From NCBI RefSeq assembly GCF_901709675.1, contig NC_051094.1, forward strand, positions 6,847,001 through 6,911,000: a stretch of DNA of 64,000 nt, written 5' to 3'. A program made the position numbers and the translations under genes. Shown in pieces: positions 38,842 through 52,019 of the stretch; within the stretch, counting starts at the first letter, position 1, and every line of letters begins with the position of its first letter. This stretch comes from Syngnathus acus. Taxonomy: Eukaryota > Chordata > Actinopteri > Syngnathiformes > Syngnathidae. Below the pieces are notes generated by a model, which was given only the letters and a program-made list of their open reading frames with translations, was not told the origin of the DNA and ran no database searches.

Positions 38842-41800
38842 CAACGTTCTCAAAATTTTCCAATCTGTTTTTTGCCTGCAGGAAAGAGGGAAGATTAAAA
38901 ATGTCTGGAATGGCTACTGCACGGATCTATATCGGGCATTTCCATAATGTGTGCCAGCTTTCCATTAATTATCTACTCTCGGGAGAAACGTAATGCTGCT
39001 GTTTGCAGAGTCAGTGCATCAAGTATAATCTATGTGCCATTAGAATGAGATTTACTCCTAATGTACTAAATGTGCTAAGCGTCAACTGCACAGATTGATA
39101 TGGATGCACATTATTATGTACATTTTGTTGTGCATTTCATCACAGGTGGGCACTTTACCAAACTTTGCCCGTCCATCCTTCGTCCACGACAAGTGTAACC
39201 TCGTCCGTCTGTCCTTATATCGTCCTTGGTCCATCCCTCTATGATTGGTCTGTGTAAAAAAATTAAAAAATTCAAAGCCCATCCGATGAGAAAGCCAATT
39301 TGATTAAAATGGCGGAGTGCAAAATATTTTTTCAAAGGTAACTTGCAGGCCTCACAGGGGACCGAAACAACAGTGGCGCAGATGTACGTAAGTGGAGCTG
39401 TCAATCATCGCAGTCCAAAGCAAATGGGAAATGGAAGCAATCATCACAGCTGGTTAATTTTCAAAGAGGAAACGAAAAGCGTTCGTGGCGAGAGAAGCCG
39501 TTTTCTACCGGACAATAATTGGGCTGCCACCGATGAGACAAAGCAGCCTCCATTCGGTGCAAATACAAAGCAGGCTACGCTTTTTAGGGCTATCGTTTTC
39601 TTTTGAGCTTTCAAAGCTGCAGTTAAACCCGTGTGGAAATGTCTTTGGGCTTGTACTCAAGATAACGGCAGCATACGAAAGCTTGTAAACTGTCCTTGAC
39701 TGACCTTCTGACCCTAAAACCAAGCGATTTCAACAGCGTGACAAATGGTTGTTACTCAAAGTATCCTAAAGTGTTATATTTGTGTAATTTGACCAAAAGG
39801 CACTCGGGAACTGTTTTAAAGTGTGAAAAAAACCCCGATAATGTGTCTCTTTTTAAAGTACAACACAATTGCGTGGCAATCAGTTGACTTGCTACCTTTG
39901 AGTTGAGTGGACGTGCTCACTGTACGCAAACGTGAGTCAAACCACTTGAATGCGGCCGACATCACAGCTTTTGTTGTTCGACGGAGCAAACACAATGAAC
40001 GAGACAAGTGGAAATAATATGATGGTAAAATATATTACTGGCACACAATGTGGGAGGATCGCAATTGTTTCAAATTCATTATTGGAATACAGTTAAATAT
40101 ATTGTCTCCATATTTTAAGGATAATAAATCATGAGAAGGGCTGTGAGGAAGTGGCTAAAAATGATCTAATTTACTAATTATTTAGTGGCAATTTGATAGA
40201 AATTTTTATTTAAAAAAGTAAGAAACAAGAGGAATTGAGATTGTTAAATTATGAATCCCTTTATAAAGTGATTTGATTCAGTAAAAAGTTGAAATTGTTG
40301 AATTAAAATACGCCGGGGTGAAGTGGCTCAATAATGTTATCTCAAAAGTTGGCCCCCGACATAAACACCACATGGAGTTGAACAGTGAGTGGAGGATGAA
40401 TGGGGTCACTCCTAATCCCACAAAGTTTATCCTATGACCCCGAGGCCTCATTTGAATTGCCGCACGGTCACAGTGTCACGTATGGAAATAAAGATTGTAA
40501 TTATGGCAATGGGCTTGGACAAACAGCTTTGTGTCCTTTCGTAGGAAAATCATGTGATCAAGATTAATGATGTCATTGCATTGTGTGATTTACATGAAGC
40601 CATTGGAATCTGACTGGATTTTTGCAATTGTTCAAGATGGCGGTTACCATGCATTCTTTTTTTCAAGTCTATAGTTGGGGTTGAATGACGAAAGACGTGT
40701 TGCGTGGGATCGGGCACATTTCAAATGGTCTCATATGAGTGCCCGCCATGCTCATTATTAACGTACGGATGTGATCAATGCTGTCCAAGCAGGAAATTGA
40801 ATTTTCCTGCAGATGAAGTAGCTCCAGCTGTGTTAAAACAGTCGAAGTGGAACATACAGAAAAAGGATGCAGTCAATATTGCATGCTGTTTGAATACATC
40901 ATCTGAATTATGCACACAAAGCTGCGACTAATAGCAAATAAGATTTTGTGCACTTTCTCTGATTGGATTTTACCTTATTTTAAATGAAGCATGACCTTTC
41001 ACTGAACACCCTTACTTGCCTCGAAGTTTATTAGAGCCAGCAGGAAGAATTGTGATGAGCGATGATGCATTTTCTAAGCAACTCCCCCCCGCCTTCCCCC
41101 TGCCTACCTTAACATTACGCTCTGAATTTCAATTAGAAATCCTCATTGTCAGTCTCCTGAGAGGAAGTGAAAACTCTTAGTAAAACTCAGTGGAGGATTT
41201 GGCATTTCAGAAATGTCACTTTTGCCAATAAAGTACAAACAAAGACAGCACTGTTTGGGGAAGAGAAAAAAAAATCCTTTTCAGAGAATTGCCAAGCTCA
41301 GGGGACAAGTTAAACTCACAAAATATATCATCTTGCTTCAAATTCAAGTTTGTTATGGCTGCCTGGACTAACCAGCATCAGTGCCAGAAGGCAATGCGCA
41401 ATATCAGTTTGGGAAAGACTCTTTTCTGTTCTACGGCATAAAATAAGCTAGAAGAACTTGACTTCAACCCCATCAAACACTTTTGGGAAGAGGCAGACTT
41501 GCAAAAATAAATTCTAAGTACACTCAAAACATCTTTTAAAAAGCCTTCCCAGAAGCGTGGAGAACATCCAGAGAGCAATCTAACATAATAAAACGCCCAA
41601 CTGTGCTTCATCCATCATCCTTTTCAGCGCATGTCCAACACTGCAACAGCACTCGGGTCGCTCGCCCTGAGTCATCGCCCTGTCACCGGCGTAATATTGC
41701 TCGAAAACAGTGTTCACTGTCACCAAGAAAGAAAGTTCCACCACCTCAGCACTTTCCCATCGTCAGAACGACTAGGAAAAAAAAGAAAAGTCCAGTTGGA

Positions 41801-43574
41801 ATTAACAGAGCTGGCCGTACCACCGCCCGTCCAGAAAATAGAAATAAATCATCACCGGCCAGAGATACCATAAAGTTGATAGAGCGGGCTGGCACAGTCG
41901 GGCCGCAGACGGCAGCTGTAATTACATTTGGCACTATCCAATGCTAATATGTGCAATATGTGAGATGGCCAATTTCATTGTTGCAATGGAGTGTGAAGGC
42001 GATTGGCATGCATGACCTGGAATTCTTCATCGTCATTCGTCATGTGGCTCCTTCCGCGCTGATGGAATATACTAACGTGTGGACACACGAGAATGACAAT
42101 CAATAATCCTGCCACAGCAGGAATTCTTGGAATTTGATATATTTCAGAAAAATCAGACAGTGTAGTATTGTGTCGATAAATACGTTTATAATTTTACGAG
42201 AAACGTCATGTTCCTCCCAAAGGTACAATCAACAATTTTTTGCATTGGGAGGTAACAAATTGGTTGCCATGGATACAGCAGCATCTCGTGAATGATGAGA
42301 GGGCCTCTTTGCTTTCTACTTTGTGAAACGGAGCAATTATTGAGTGACATCAAAGAGGCGACGGCATTAAAAAGCAAATAGTTGCAGGGTGGACAACTGG
42401 ACCGTTTGCGTGTGACAACTGGGGAATATTCATTAATGATGCACACCCAGGAGAGAAGAAGAATATGACAAAATGTCATTTTAGATGAAAAATAATGAGA
42501 ATACATTTTTGAGAATAAATGTGGATTTGATTAGGGGGCATACTGCATTATTATTTTTTCTTCCATATATGAATAAAGATGGGATAATTAGATTAGAGGT
42601 CGGGAAGGGAGAACGGGCGCAAGCTGGGTGCATTAAAAAGTGACTTCAGCGCAAGTGGGAAAATAAGACTTTTGGTTTCAAAACATCTCATCTTTGACCT
42701 GATCAGAATGACCCTCCACAGTTATTGGACTTATTCAGAGGGAGAAAGCAGCTCCAGGCAACAACAGTGTACCTGAAGGGGCCTGAGGCGGTGGAGCTCG
42801 ATGAGGTGACCGTTCTGTTGCTCATCGGCAGATGATGACCTCATGCGTGCGGGTTCTTCCTAACAAGCAGATAAACACACACATATACACAAAGGCTGCA
42901 TCATAAGAACTTTGGAGTGACACACGAGTGCTCACGCTCGGATCGTCTTGACATTTTCAAGAAGGCGGCCGCGACGTTGATTGCGATGCTGCTCTATAAA
43001 GAGCGAGGATGCCATTTTCACTTCAACACGGCTGAACAAAAAAAAATAAAATCTGGAATTATTCATTATCCATTGAGACGTACTTTCATCAATTGGGGGA
43101 AGAAGCTGATAGGACCCGGGACAAAGGGAAATCTCACATGATTGGCATACCAAATACCTTCAACACTTTATTTTTTACTTATTTTAATTATTTATTATTA
43201 TTATTGTTATTATTTATTTCGTATTCTACACTTTTGTATTTATTATTCTCCCTTTTGTTTGTTAGTCAAGTGCAATATTCTCTTTTGTACTAGTTCTGTA
43301 CAAGCTACTGGAACCAGAATTTCCAGAGGGAGCAATCCCAAGGGATGAATAAAATTGAGTCAAAGTCTAAGAAGTTCAACAAGGGAAATGACCCACTGGG
43401 AATGTCCTGGCACAGGATTTGGTCAGGGTGCAACCCACTGGGCCACCTACAAAGCCGCAGCTCCTAATAAGTCAGATTTCAACGGAACCTTTAAGGTATC
43501 AAAAGTGATTCATCTCCAAGAGGTCACGATTTTTGACAAATTACCCAAAATTGACTTGAGGAATCAAAATACTG

Positions 43575-43715
43575 GCTTCACGTCTATCCATTTTTTATAG
43601 GGCTTATCCTCATTAAGCTAGCAGGTGAGTTGGAGCCGATCCCGGCAGACGTTGATCAAGTGGACGGGTACACTCGAGACTGGTCGCCAATCAATTGGAC
43701 ACGGCAGTAGTTGTC
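43575..43715 (+). mobile_element. Fragment of the CCATTTT...dispersed repeat
   Basis: TCTATCCATTTTTTATAGGG, CTTATCCTCATTAAG, GGAGCCGATCCCGGCAGACG and CGAGACTGGTCGCCAATCAA are recognisable landmarks of the same fish repeat family as at 34165, from its other end. Confidence 0.65.
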
Positions 43716-44394
43716 TGTACTCAGGCAGTTTGACAAGCAAGCAAAGCAGTGCCTTGTTTCTGCTATTGTGCAATTGATTCTCCTATAGTTCATGAAGAGA
43801 CCAATCGGGGGGGGTTGTCAAACAAGAACAAAAAGGAAGCACCTGTGGAACTTGCTGTTGGTCAAAGCGTGTGCACAGCAGCGAAGCTTTTTGAATTCCC
43901 TCCACAACAGCAGTCACTCACCACGTCATGAATTTGCCTGTAGTGGCTTTCATGCACATGCTAATTATTTGCGGTCTGGAACATCTCCATTGGAGAAGGG
44001 GCTCAGAGTCCTCCCTGGAGTCTTCAATCAGAGTGAGCTTGTCAGGACAATATTTCATTATTTCTTTTATCCAAGCTGAGGACCGGATGACGAGGAAGGC
44101 CAATACTTTTGCAAGTGAGAGAAAAATCAGTTGCTCAGGGAGGAATACGGAAAGTCCAGGTTACAAATGTACTTTCTACTAAGTGATCCCAGCGTGTATG
44201 TCGACCAGTATGCACTGGGATGACGGTCAATAAAAGAATCTTTGCTACAAGAGAAAACAAAACATGAACACGCTACAGTAGAGCTCAAGCAACAATTCCT
44301 CCTTCCAAATTGGACACAACATAAGGTAACGTATCACGTGACACATCCATTGTCATCCAGCATGAACCTCCACCTGGTGAGCTGCATTGTTTGG

Positions 44395-44560
44395 TGCACA
44401 GAGCGAGCGATGACCTCGTCGACCGCAGCCTTCACGCAGGCGGCGCTCTGACTCTGGCCGCCCGCCCGCCACTGACGTCACGCATGCTGCACTCTTCTCC
44501 TATACGCCGCTCGCTCACACACACACACGCACACACACACGCTAGGTCACCTGTGAGAAT
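44395..44560. promoter_or_regulatory. CpG-rich block with GC boxes and a CRE in the gene desert
   Basis: In otherwise AT-rich desert this block is dense in CpG (GAGCGAGCGATGACC, GTCGACCGCAG, GGCGGCGC). It contains two adjacent CCCGCC units, a perfect TGACGTCA at 44473-44480 and a CACACACACGCA tract. No recognised gene starts here. Promoter activity (unannotated ncRNA or distal enhancer) is only inferred. Confidence 0.4.
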
Positions 44561-44649
44561 ATTGGAAGTCGTTTGTGATATTTCGCTTGCACTTTTGCTA
44601 AACAAATTAGTGGTAGGCTCGCAAAGTGTGTGAGTGCCTTATTGGGTAC

Positions 44650-44960
44650 TGATTAATGCAAAGGGCTCCACAAATGTGCTCAAATTGTCTTTAATTATAA
44701 TTTATTAATTAAAATGATGTTAATCTGTGTGAAGTCATGTTCATGATTTCCCAGAATAATTAACAACAACGATCGAACCACATTGCAAGAAATATAAATA
44801 TTTAACATTTTTTTTCTATGAATTTCCTTTTATGTTGCCTGTTTTTCACAATTAGCGCCCTAATCTGATTAATAATTAATGTACAGGACAAAGTTCAGAG
44901 AAGCAAACATCTAATTAATATATGCTAAAGGAGCAAGGATTGCAAGGAAAGACTTAATAT
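44650..44960. promoter_or_regulatory. AT-rich block with clustered homeodomain-type sites
   Basis: Words TTTAATTATAATTTATTAAT, GATTAATAATTAATG, CTAATTAATATATG and AATAATTAAC are packed in 300 bases of non-repetitive sequence next to the CpG block. It resembles vertebrate conserved non-coding enhancers in composition. No conservation data are available here. Confidence 0.3.
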
Positions 44961-45276
44961 CCGGCGAGTGGGTGGCCGCTGTGCACTAATCCTGCTTCTG
45001 CTGCTTGATGTTTAATCCACAGCATGTTGGTGCAAGTGCCATCCCACATACGACTTTATACGTCATATGTAGTGTGACATCTGCTCTCACGCATATACTT
45101 CATCCTGCACTCCCGCTGTGCGCTATGCGGCCGTTATATCCCACCACCTTCATCTTTAGCTATCTTTCTGAGAGGCACATATATTCTGGTCAGTTGAAAT
45201 ACATGAGATGCAAAAGCTGCTTTGCAAACCATTGCAATGTACAACCAAAATGTTGACACAAAAGAGTGGCTCACTG

Positions 45277-45790
45277 GGTTTTGTTTGTTTAGTCGTTAGA
45301 ATGGTGGATTTGTTCTTTTTGGGGTAGATTGTTTGTTCAGCTGGTATTTTGTAGTGCTTTGTGTGTTGTTGTTAGTTGGATGAGTTGTTTTATTGTTATT
45401 TTAGGTGGTTGGTTAGTTTGTTGTTTGGTTTCGTGGAGAATGGTTTGTTTAGAGTTTTGATTGATGTTTGCTGAGTTGTTTGTTTTGTGGATTACAGTAT
45501 TGGTTATTTAAGTAATTATTTTGTTAGATGTCTGGCTGTTAGATTAGTGAGTTGTTTTTGTCTGGTTTGTTTGTTATTTAGTTGTGTTATGTTTGTTTGT
45601 TTTTTATTGGTTAGTTAGCTAGTTTGTTTTGAGTTTGACTACTTAGTTGTTTGGTTGACTAATTCGATCTTTTCTTCGTTTGTTGTTAGTGTTGTGTAGG
45701 TAGTGCTAGTTAGTTGTTTGGTTGGTATTTGGATGGCCTGTTTGTTGAGGATTGGTTAGTCAGTTATATTTCATTGTGGATTTTGTCTGT
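45277..45790. repeat. C-depleted G/T-rich degenerate repeat tract
   Basis: About 500 bases are made mostly of TTTG, TTAG and GTTG words (GTTGTTGTTAGTTGG, GGTTGGTTAGTTTGTTG, TTGGTTAGTTAGCTAG) with very little C, a strongly strand-asymmetric, minisatellite-like tract. Confidence 0.8.
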
Positions 45791-48700
45791 GAGTAATAAT
45801 AAAAAAATATTGTGCTGATTTGAGAGTAATTAACCTGTTGCGTGGGATCCGTGAGTGATTTTTCTCCCCAATCTGCTTGGAAAACAGTCGGGGTGACAAT
45901 TATAATTGTTGAGTCTGTTTATTATTTAAGATTGCACATCCTCATGTGTGTGTTTAACACCCCGTTGAGGAGCCGGGGACTCTGTGATTGGGAAACGGTT
46001 CTCAATTAGATAGCAACCTGCAGTTTGCACTGTCGCGGGACACAAATAAAATTGCTTGTGTTGAATGTTTGTCCATGGCTACTTGTAGTTCTTCTACTCC
46101 TGCTATTTGGACTTTATTTTTCAGCAGTCTGGATGCCAAGTGGCACCGTGCTGGTGCTCATATCTTGGTCTTGTTACAGTTTTTTTTTTTTTATCCGATA
46201 TGAGAATAGAACATGCTAAGAGAAGCATCACTCACTCACACACACACGCACGCACACACACATCACAGTGTACATAAAAAAATAAAGGTAGCGCACGATG
46301 CTAGTATAAATATCAGCCTGCTTTGATAAGGAAGTGTAGAGCAGAAGGAGGAGTTGGCCTCAAGCGAGGCCTTGGAGACGTTTCTGAGATATTTTCAATT
46401 TTTCCAATACATTAGCTGCGCGCAGGGTAGAACATCCTTGTGGGCGCACGTGCATTTGAGCATCTATAATTTAAATGCCGTGTGTGTTAAGTGGGGGGTG
46501 GTGAGGGTAAATAAAAACAAGAGATTCTGAAGTGTATTCTGTTCATGAGACTCTGACTTTGAAGCTGAAACATGTTTTTGTGTGCAGCAAGGGGAGCGAG
46601 GAAGGGTGTCATCCTTGGAGGCCATCAAAGATTAACAGGGAGGAAAAGATGTTTGAAAGGGAAACCAGCAGAGCGCTGAAGCAGAAAGGAAGCCAGCAGA
46701 TGACCTCGGCATTTCGGATCAGATGGTATTCAAAATATACATTTCAACTTTGACATACAGAGATGACTCCAGGGGGACCGTTCAGCTCAGTTCCCCCAAG
46801 CCACATTGAGCCACTCGTTCATAATCAATCGGCTTTTTTTGCTTTGACGTGTTTAAAATTATGACTAACGATGAAATTTGGACTTGATTTTGGAATGGAG
46901 GATTCCACGGTAAGCATGTCAGAAATCATTCGAAATATGTTCATTTCTTGCTGAACTTGAACTTCAATTAATGGTTTCTTCCCAAGTGGAAAATTACAAC
47001 TGGTAGATTCCATCTTCTTCTAAATATTTTAAATTGAGTTTAGTGTCATTCAAATCAAAACTTTTCTTCATTACCTAACATAAAAGCTTGAATATTGGTT
47101 CAAAGATTTTGGTGGACTGGGGTAATAAGGTTGGAAAATTCCTTGGCCTGCATATGTCAGATATGATTAAAAGGTTCTTGCTGATGTTCACTCAATCCAA
47201 TTTTCTTTAATGAACATCTAAATTGAACTTTAATACCACTATGGGTTTTTGCATTTGGGCAATTACCTAAGTTTTCTTGTATGAGATATTAAAAATGAAT
47301 AGAATTTCTGTTTTTTAAAAAAAAAAAACCATTGATCCCCTAAAGTGGAACCGAGGCTCACAACGACACAATGTGCATTGGGAACATTCGTCTATTCACG
47401 GTAGTTCCTGTCAATAGTCCATGGCATGAAATACACAGCATGGTGCATAAATGTATAAAAGCGTTCATGCTGACTCCATTCTCACTTTGTCACTTTAATC
47501 CCATCCACCATGGTCTGCCTCTTCTTTTTCCTTAGCATCCTGTGTGCTTTTGTGCTTCTTTATCTTCTTTGCCCCTTCGTCTCCGATTTCACATATACAG
47601 TGTGTGTGCGTGTGTATTCTCTTCGCCAGATTAAGATGAGAGAACAGGCAGGGAGCCAGAATGGATGGCGCCAAACTTCTGTTTAAGGGGCAGTAGAATA
47701 AAAACAAAAAAGCTTATGTATCTTTTGAAACCACAGTGTGGTGTATAAATGTATAAAGCAATTAAAGAATCTAAAAGATGAGGGAGGGGGGATATTAAAG
47801 CTATATTTTGAAATCCTAACCCTAGTTTGAACTCCTTCTTTGAAACCAGAAGCAAAGAGTTTGAAGCCTTCCTTTAAAACCCAGTTTTTGTTTTTTTTCT
47901 CCATGTGGTGTGCAATCTTTTTTTTATAACCGAGAGCAGTACGTATGCTTGCCAGTTCTCTTTGTCAGTCCATCAAACATGCTCAGAACAAATCATCAAT
48001 CTGCCATAGCGACGGCAAACATCCATCACTTTCTAATACTGATAATGTTGTCCTTTACTGGCTGATGTATGATCTCGTTGCTTCGTTACGTACCGCGCCA
48101 TCATTCACGTGTGACCCAACAATGACGACGCACGAGCCATCCTGTATGTGTGTCGCGTTTGTCAGCCAAATATCCTCAAGTAATTTAACTATATACTTTT
48201 TTTGTGGTTCAGCTTAAATCGATGATTTAAACCACGATTTATTTCAGACAGTCTGCTTTCCTGTTGGTTTGAACGCCTCTGATCATTTCGATTTGTTGCA
48301 CATTTGATATTTTAGAAAAAGACGTTTCTGTTGCACAACAGCACAGTGCAAGAAACCCAATTGTTATGGATCGTGCTTCATAATTCATTGTTCTTCTGGG
48401 ACGTCTTGTGGAGGAGAATCAATTAGTCTTTCTCTACCCCTGTGACACAAATATCAGCCAGCCAGCAGTCAATCAAGATATGTGCTTTGCTGGAAAGTAA
48501 ATGACAGGTGAATCATTATTACGTGCTAATGTAGCAACTGCAGTCAAATAAATATAATACAAACTAATGAAAAAAAAAATCCCTGCAGGTAATGCAATGT
48601 GGGCTTCTCCTCAACTGTCAGAACTGAGCATGCACATCCATCAATGTCATTTCAGATACGCTTTAATGAGGCAGAGGGAGAAAAAAACATAAATTACTTC

Positions 48701-49534
48701 ACATGTAATATACGTGACGGACATTGTGAATAGCTTAAATCATGGCGGCGTGTGTGTATGTCACATACAATTATGGCCGCTTTTGACACACTGGTGGGAA
48801 AAAAAAAAGTGGAACCTCTGCAAAGAGGAAACTCCAAATTTTGACAAATGGCCTCCAGTAAAAGAAGTATTGATGGTTATAGGTACAACACAGCACAGCA
48901 GATAATCAGCAATGTGAAAGTCTGTCTTGTGACCTCTTCCACCATCAGGCTGATAAAAGATTCATGGCCAGGCTCTGCAGCAGGCAATTAAATCAGTGTG
49001 TGAAGTGGGCGAATCAAGCAGCTAGTTGATATGGATCAAGTGCGAGGACCCGTGCAAGGTTCAAAGAGCGCCAAAATGACCCGTTCACCAAGGCCCACCT
49101 TGAGAAGCCACCGAGAGGGACTGCGCCATTTAAACAGAGAGGCAATTTTCATGATTGGGTGTGATGGCCATGTAGCTGGCCACCTTTGATGAGGCTGTCG
49201 AGTGTTAAAAGGCCCAAACTCGCAATGATTCAAAGGGACACAGCTGATGAGATGTTAAATCCCTCGCCATGACCGAAATACAACTCTCAAACATACACTC
49301 TCAAAATGAGGCAAACCTCACATAAGAATTTATCAAGCTGCTTTATAAATAATATAAATACATCTAAAAAACTACAAAGTCTTCCAAAAGTGCAGCCTTG
49401 GAGAAAAGTGCATTCTATTACATCGCAGTGTCGATTTAAAGTTAACGGTTCAGCACTATTTTGAAAAGGTAGGTAAGGAGAAGAAAGTGGAAATATCTCT
49501 CAAATGTGAGTCTTCTTAGCCTCACAAATTAGAG

Positions 49535-49708
49535 TACCGTAATTTTCGGACTATAAGTCGCGGTTTTTTTTCATAGTTTGGGTGGGGGGGCGACTTATAC
49601 TCAGGAGCGACTTACATACATATATATGGGGTTTTTTCACTTTTTTGGGCATTTTATGGCTGGTGCGACTTATACTCCGGTGCGACTTATAGTCCGAAAA
49701 TTACGGTA
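49535..49708. mobile_element. Tc1/mariner-like MITE with perfect 27-bp TIRs
   Basis: The left end TACCGTAATTTTCGGACTAT and right end ATAGTCCGAAAATTACGGTA are exact inverted repeats. Complementarity runs 27 bases (through AAGTCGC) and includes the TA duplication. CGACTTATACTC words repeat inside. Total length is 174 bp with no frame, and the TIRs are still perfect, so insertion is probably recent. Confidence 0.85.
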
Positions 49709-50673
49709 CTTGTACTTCATTACTTCTCATTCCTGGTAATTGGTTGCAACACTCCCACTCGGGTGAAGAACACAGATGGATTCATTTAGAGCCGTGAAAG
49801 CGGCGCATTGATCAGTGGGACAGACGCCGCAGGTGGCGAAAGGCAGAAAGTCTAACCACGCCGCCGCTGTCCCCCCTCGTCGCCCTCACGTCAGGACTTG
49901 TTAGCGTCAGACCCTCTAATGGATATTTATTACTGCTTGGGACGCTCCTTCACACCGGGGTAAACTCATCTTGATGGACCTCGAATGCATCGTTAGTGTG
50001 TTTGTGTGCAATGCAGAATAGCAGTTGGTGTAACTCTGGTATGTCTTGATTGATTAGCGACTTGCACTTCATCTTTCTGCGGTGGATTGACTGGATTCTT
50101 GGAACTGGTCTATGATGGCCTTCACGTTTGTGCGGGGGGGAGGTGGGCAAGCCAGTTGCGACCATTCTCCTGTGACAGACCAATCACGCTTATCCCCTCT
50201 GCGTTGAAAGTCAACTCATTGCGCTCTCATTTCACACTTGATGGCAGGTGCATGGGAGGGATGCTTGAGGGAGGGATGAGGAGGAGCAGGAGATGATGGC
50301 AATAGAGGGAGGAGTGGATGGGACAGAGGGTAAGGTTCACATGAGGGGAAAGAAGAAAAGTTTGCAAAATGCTCCAGCGGGAGAGAGAAGCGTTTATTTG
50401 AAGGATGAGTCGGTTTGAGAAGGCTTATCAATTATTATTATTAAAACCTGATGTGCTAGAAAGAATAATAAGGGCAGATTCTGAATCAGTGCAAATAAAG
50501 ACAGAAAGGACCGCTAACAGATGAATTTGTGAATACAATTAAGTTATCACACGGCAGAAAAAGGCTGACGTTACTGCAGTTATGAATGACATGTACTCTT
50601 GGGTAATCATCTCCGTGTCACTCAAGGCAAATTCTTTTCAGGATGATGTCACATGGAATTGGGCTCAAAGAAG
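49709..50673. other. Intergenic, no gene seen
   Basis: Non-repetitive sequence between the MITE and the ATCC tract, with a GGGAGGGATGAGGAGG purine-rich stretch at 50254-50345. There is no recognisable exon. Confidence 0.5.
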
Positions 50674-50916
50674 TCCATCCATCCATCCATCCATCCATCC
50701 ATCCATCCATCCATCCATCCATCCATCCATCCATCCATCCATCCATCCATCCATCCATCCATCCATCCATCCATCCATCCATCCATCCATCCATCCATCC
50801 ATCCATCCATCCATCCATCCATCCATCCATCCATCCATCCATCCATCCATCCATCCATCCATCCATCCATCCATCCATCCATCCATCCATCCATCCATCC
50901 ATCCATCCATCCATCC
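50674..50916. repeat. Perfect (ATCC)n / (TGGA)n microsatellite, ~61 copies
   Basis: 243 uninterrupted bases of the tetranucleotide TCCA. It produces artefactual frames on both strands (Ile-His-Pro-Ser or Met-Asp-Gly-Trp repeats). Confidence 0.98.
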
Positions 50917-51589
50917 GACAGGAGAAACTAGTTTTCTCAGAGATTTTGGGTACACTTGGGAAAATAGGTCCTGAATATATATATACACACACATGTATGT
51001 AGTCCATACATAGAATTGAGTATTGAAGCTCAAATTCATGCATTTGAGTGACATACAATACATACAGGGCCTGCTGTGCCCATCACTTCCTGGTTAAGAT
51101 GGGTTATACAGGTGCTCCAAAAGCAATTTTCATCATGTCATCGTCTGTCAGTATGTCAGCGTGCCAGGCAAGACTTCTGGGCACATTTAAGACACGCAGC
51201 AACATTTAAACACACAAGAGTGACACAGTTATAAGTACATCCACATGACCAGATGTTTCCTGGAATCACCAACATGAAAGTCATCTGTCAGAAAAAGCCG
51301 AATCTACTCCAGTATATCACTGGGGCTCAATTGCAGCCAAGTGTGAATGTGACGTGGATGCAGGCAATGATGAGGTTTGAAATTGCATACAGGCTGGAGG
51401 TCACTTTTTCATTACATTACTATGTCAAGTGTAACAGGAGTTTAAATCTTAAAAAAGGGGGGCAATAATAAGAAACATACAGAAACATTAAGAATCAAGG
51501 CAGACTGCTATTTGAGGGGGGAAAAGAAAATTAATTTGTATTCTGCATCCATGCTGCAACATTATCTCCCAACATCCAATTTTCAAACA

Positions 51590-51655
51590 TAAAAGGATCA
51601 AGGAGTGATCCTTGTGGAACGCCACAGAGGGAACCAAAGGGCAACAACGATGACA
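51590..51655 (-). mobile_element. LINE reverse transcriptase motif remnant
   Basis: The minus strand reads LCGVPQGSLLDPFMFENW, a degraded GVPQGSxLGPxLF palm motif. No other RT blocks were recognised in the surrounding kilobase. Confidence 0.55.
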
Positions 51656-51965
51656 GATTAAGTGCATTTATGGTGAGGCTGAACAAGCATAAAAACAATA
51701 GGTCAGGTATCCTTTGTCATGCGGGTGGGATTTTAGAGTTGCATTGTCAGCACATGGAACCATAAGAGGACTTGGAGATTTGCGCCACGGGGGAGCTTCC
51801 TATTGCCATATTAATAAGCTACTGAATATTACATAACTTGGCTGTGTACTTATAGTATTAGACATACTCAGACACACCGAGAGAACGCGGAAAGCTAGGA
51901 CCTGAATCATCACTGAAGATTGCTAGTGAGTCACGATCTTAGATCCCAGGCTTTTTCAATGCATA

Positions 51966-52019
51966 TGGTGTGTGTGCGTGCGTGCATGTGTGTGTGTGTG
52001 TCCATGTGTGTGTGTGTGT
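51966..52019. repeat. Interrupted (GT)n tract
   Basis: GTGTGTGTGCGTGCGTGCAT followed by pure GT repeats, interrupted by CCAT. Confidence 0.9.

Larger units (their letters stand above)
33401..44394. other. Gene desert, part 1
   Basis: No coding exon or RNA gene is recognised. The many 60-100-codon frames are short, overlap each other on both strands and lack motifs. Contents noted: a GATGAGGATGATGATG purine repeat at 33583-33615, a degenerate dispersed repeat at 34165-34435, an A21G12 tract at 38809, TTATTATTAT stretches near 43190, and a dispersed-repeat fragment at 43575-43715. Several stretches (for example 40430-40620 and 41940-42130) are non-repetitive, with homeodomain-like and HMG-like words, and could be conserved non-coding elements. 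That can only be tested by alignment. Confidence 0.5.

Noticed and set aside
41603-41947. 114-codon plus-strand frame, basic protein
   Set aside because: Overlaps an 80-codon frame on the same strand and one on the other; no family resemblance seen; composition follows local bases.
50582-51063. Frames of 85-146 codons on both strands across the ATCC tract
   Set aside because: They are pure translation of the tetranucleotide repeat (Ile-His-Pro-Ser or Met-Asp-Gly-Trp), with no conserved flanks.
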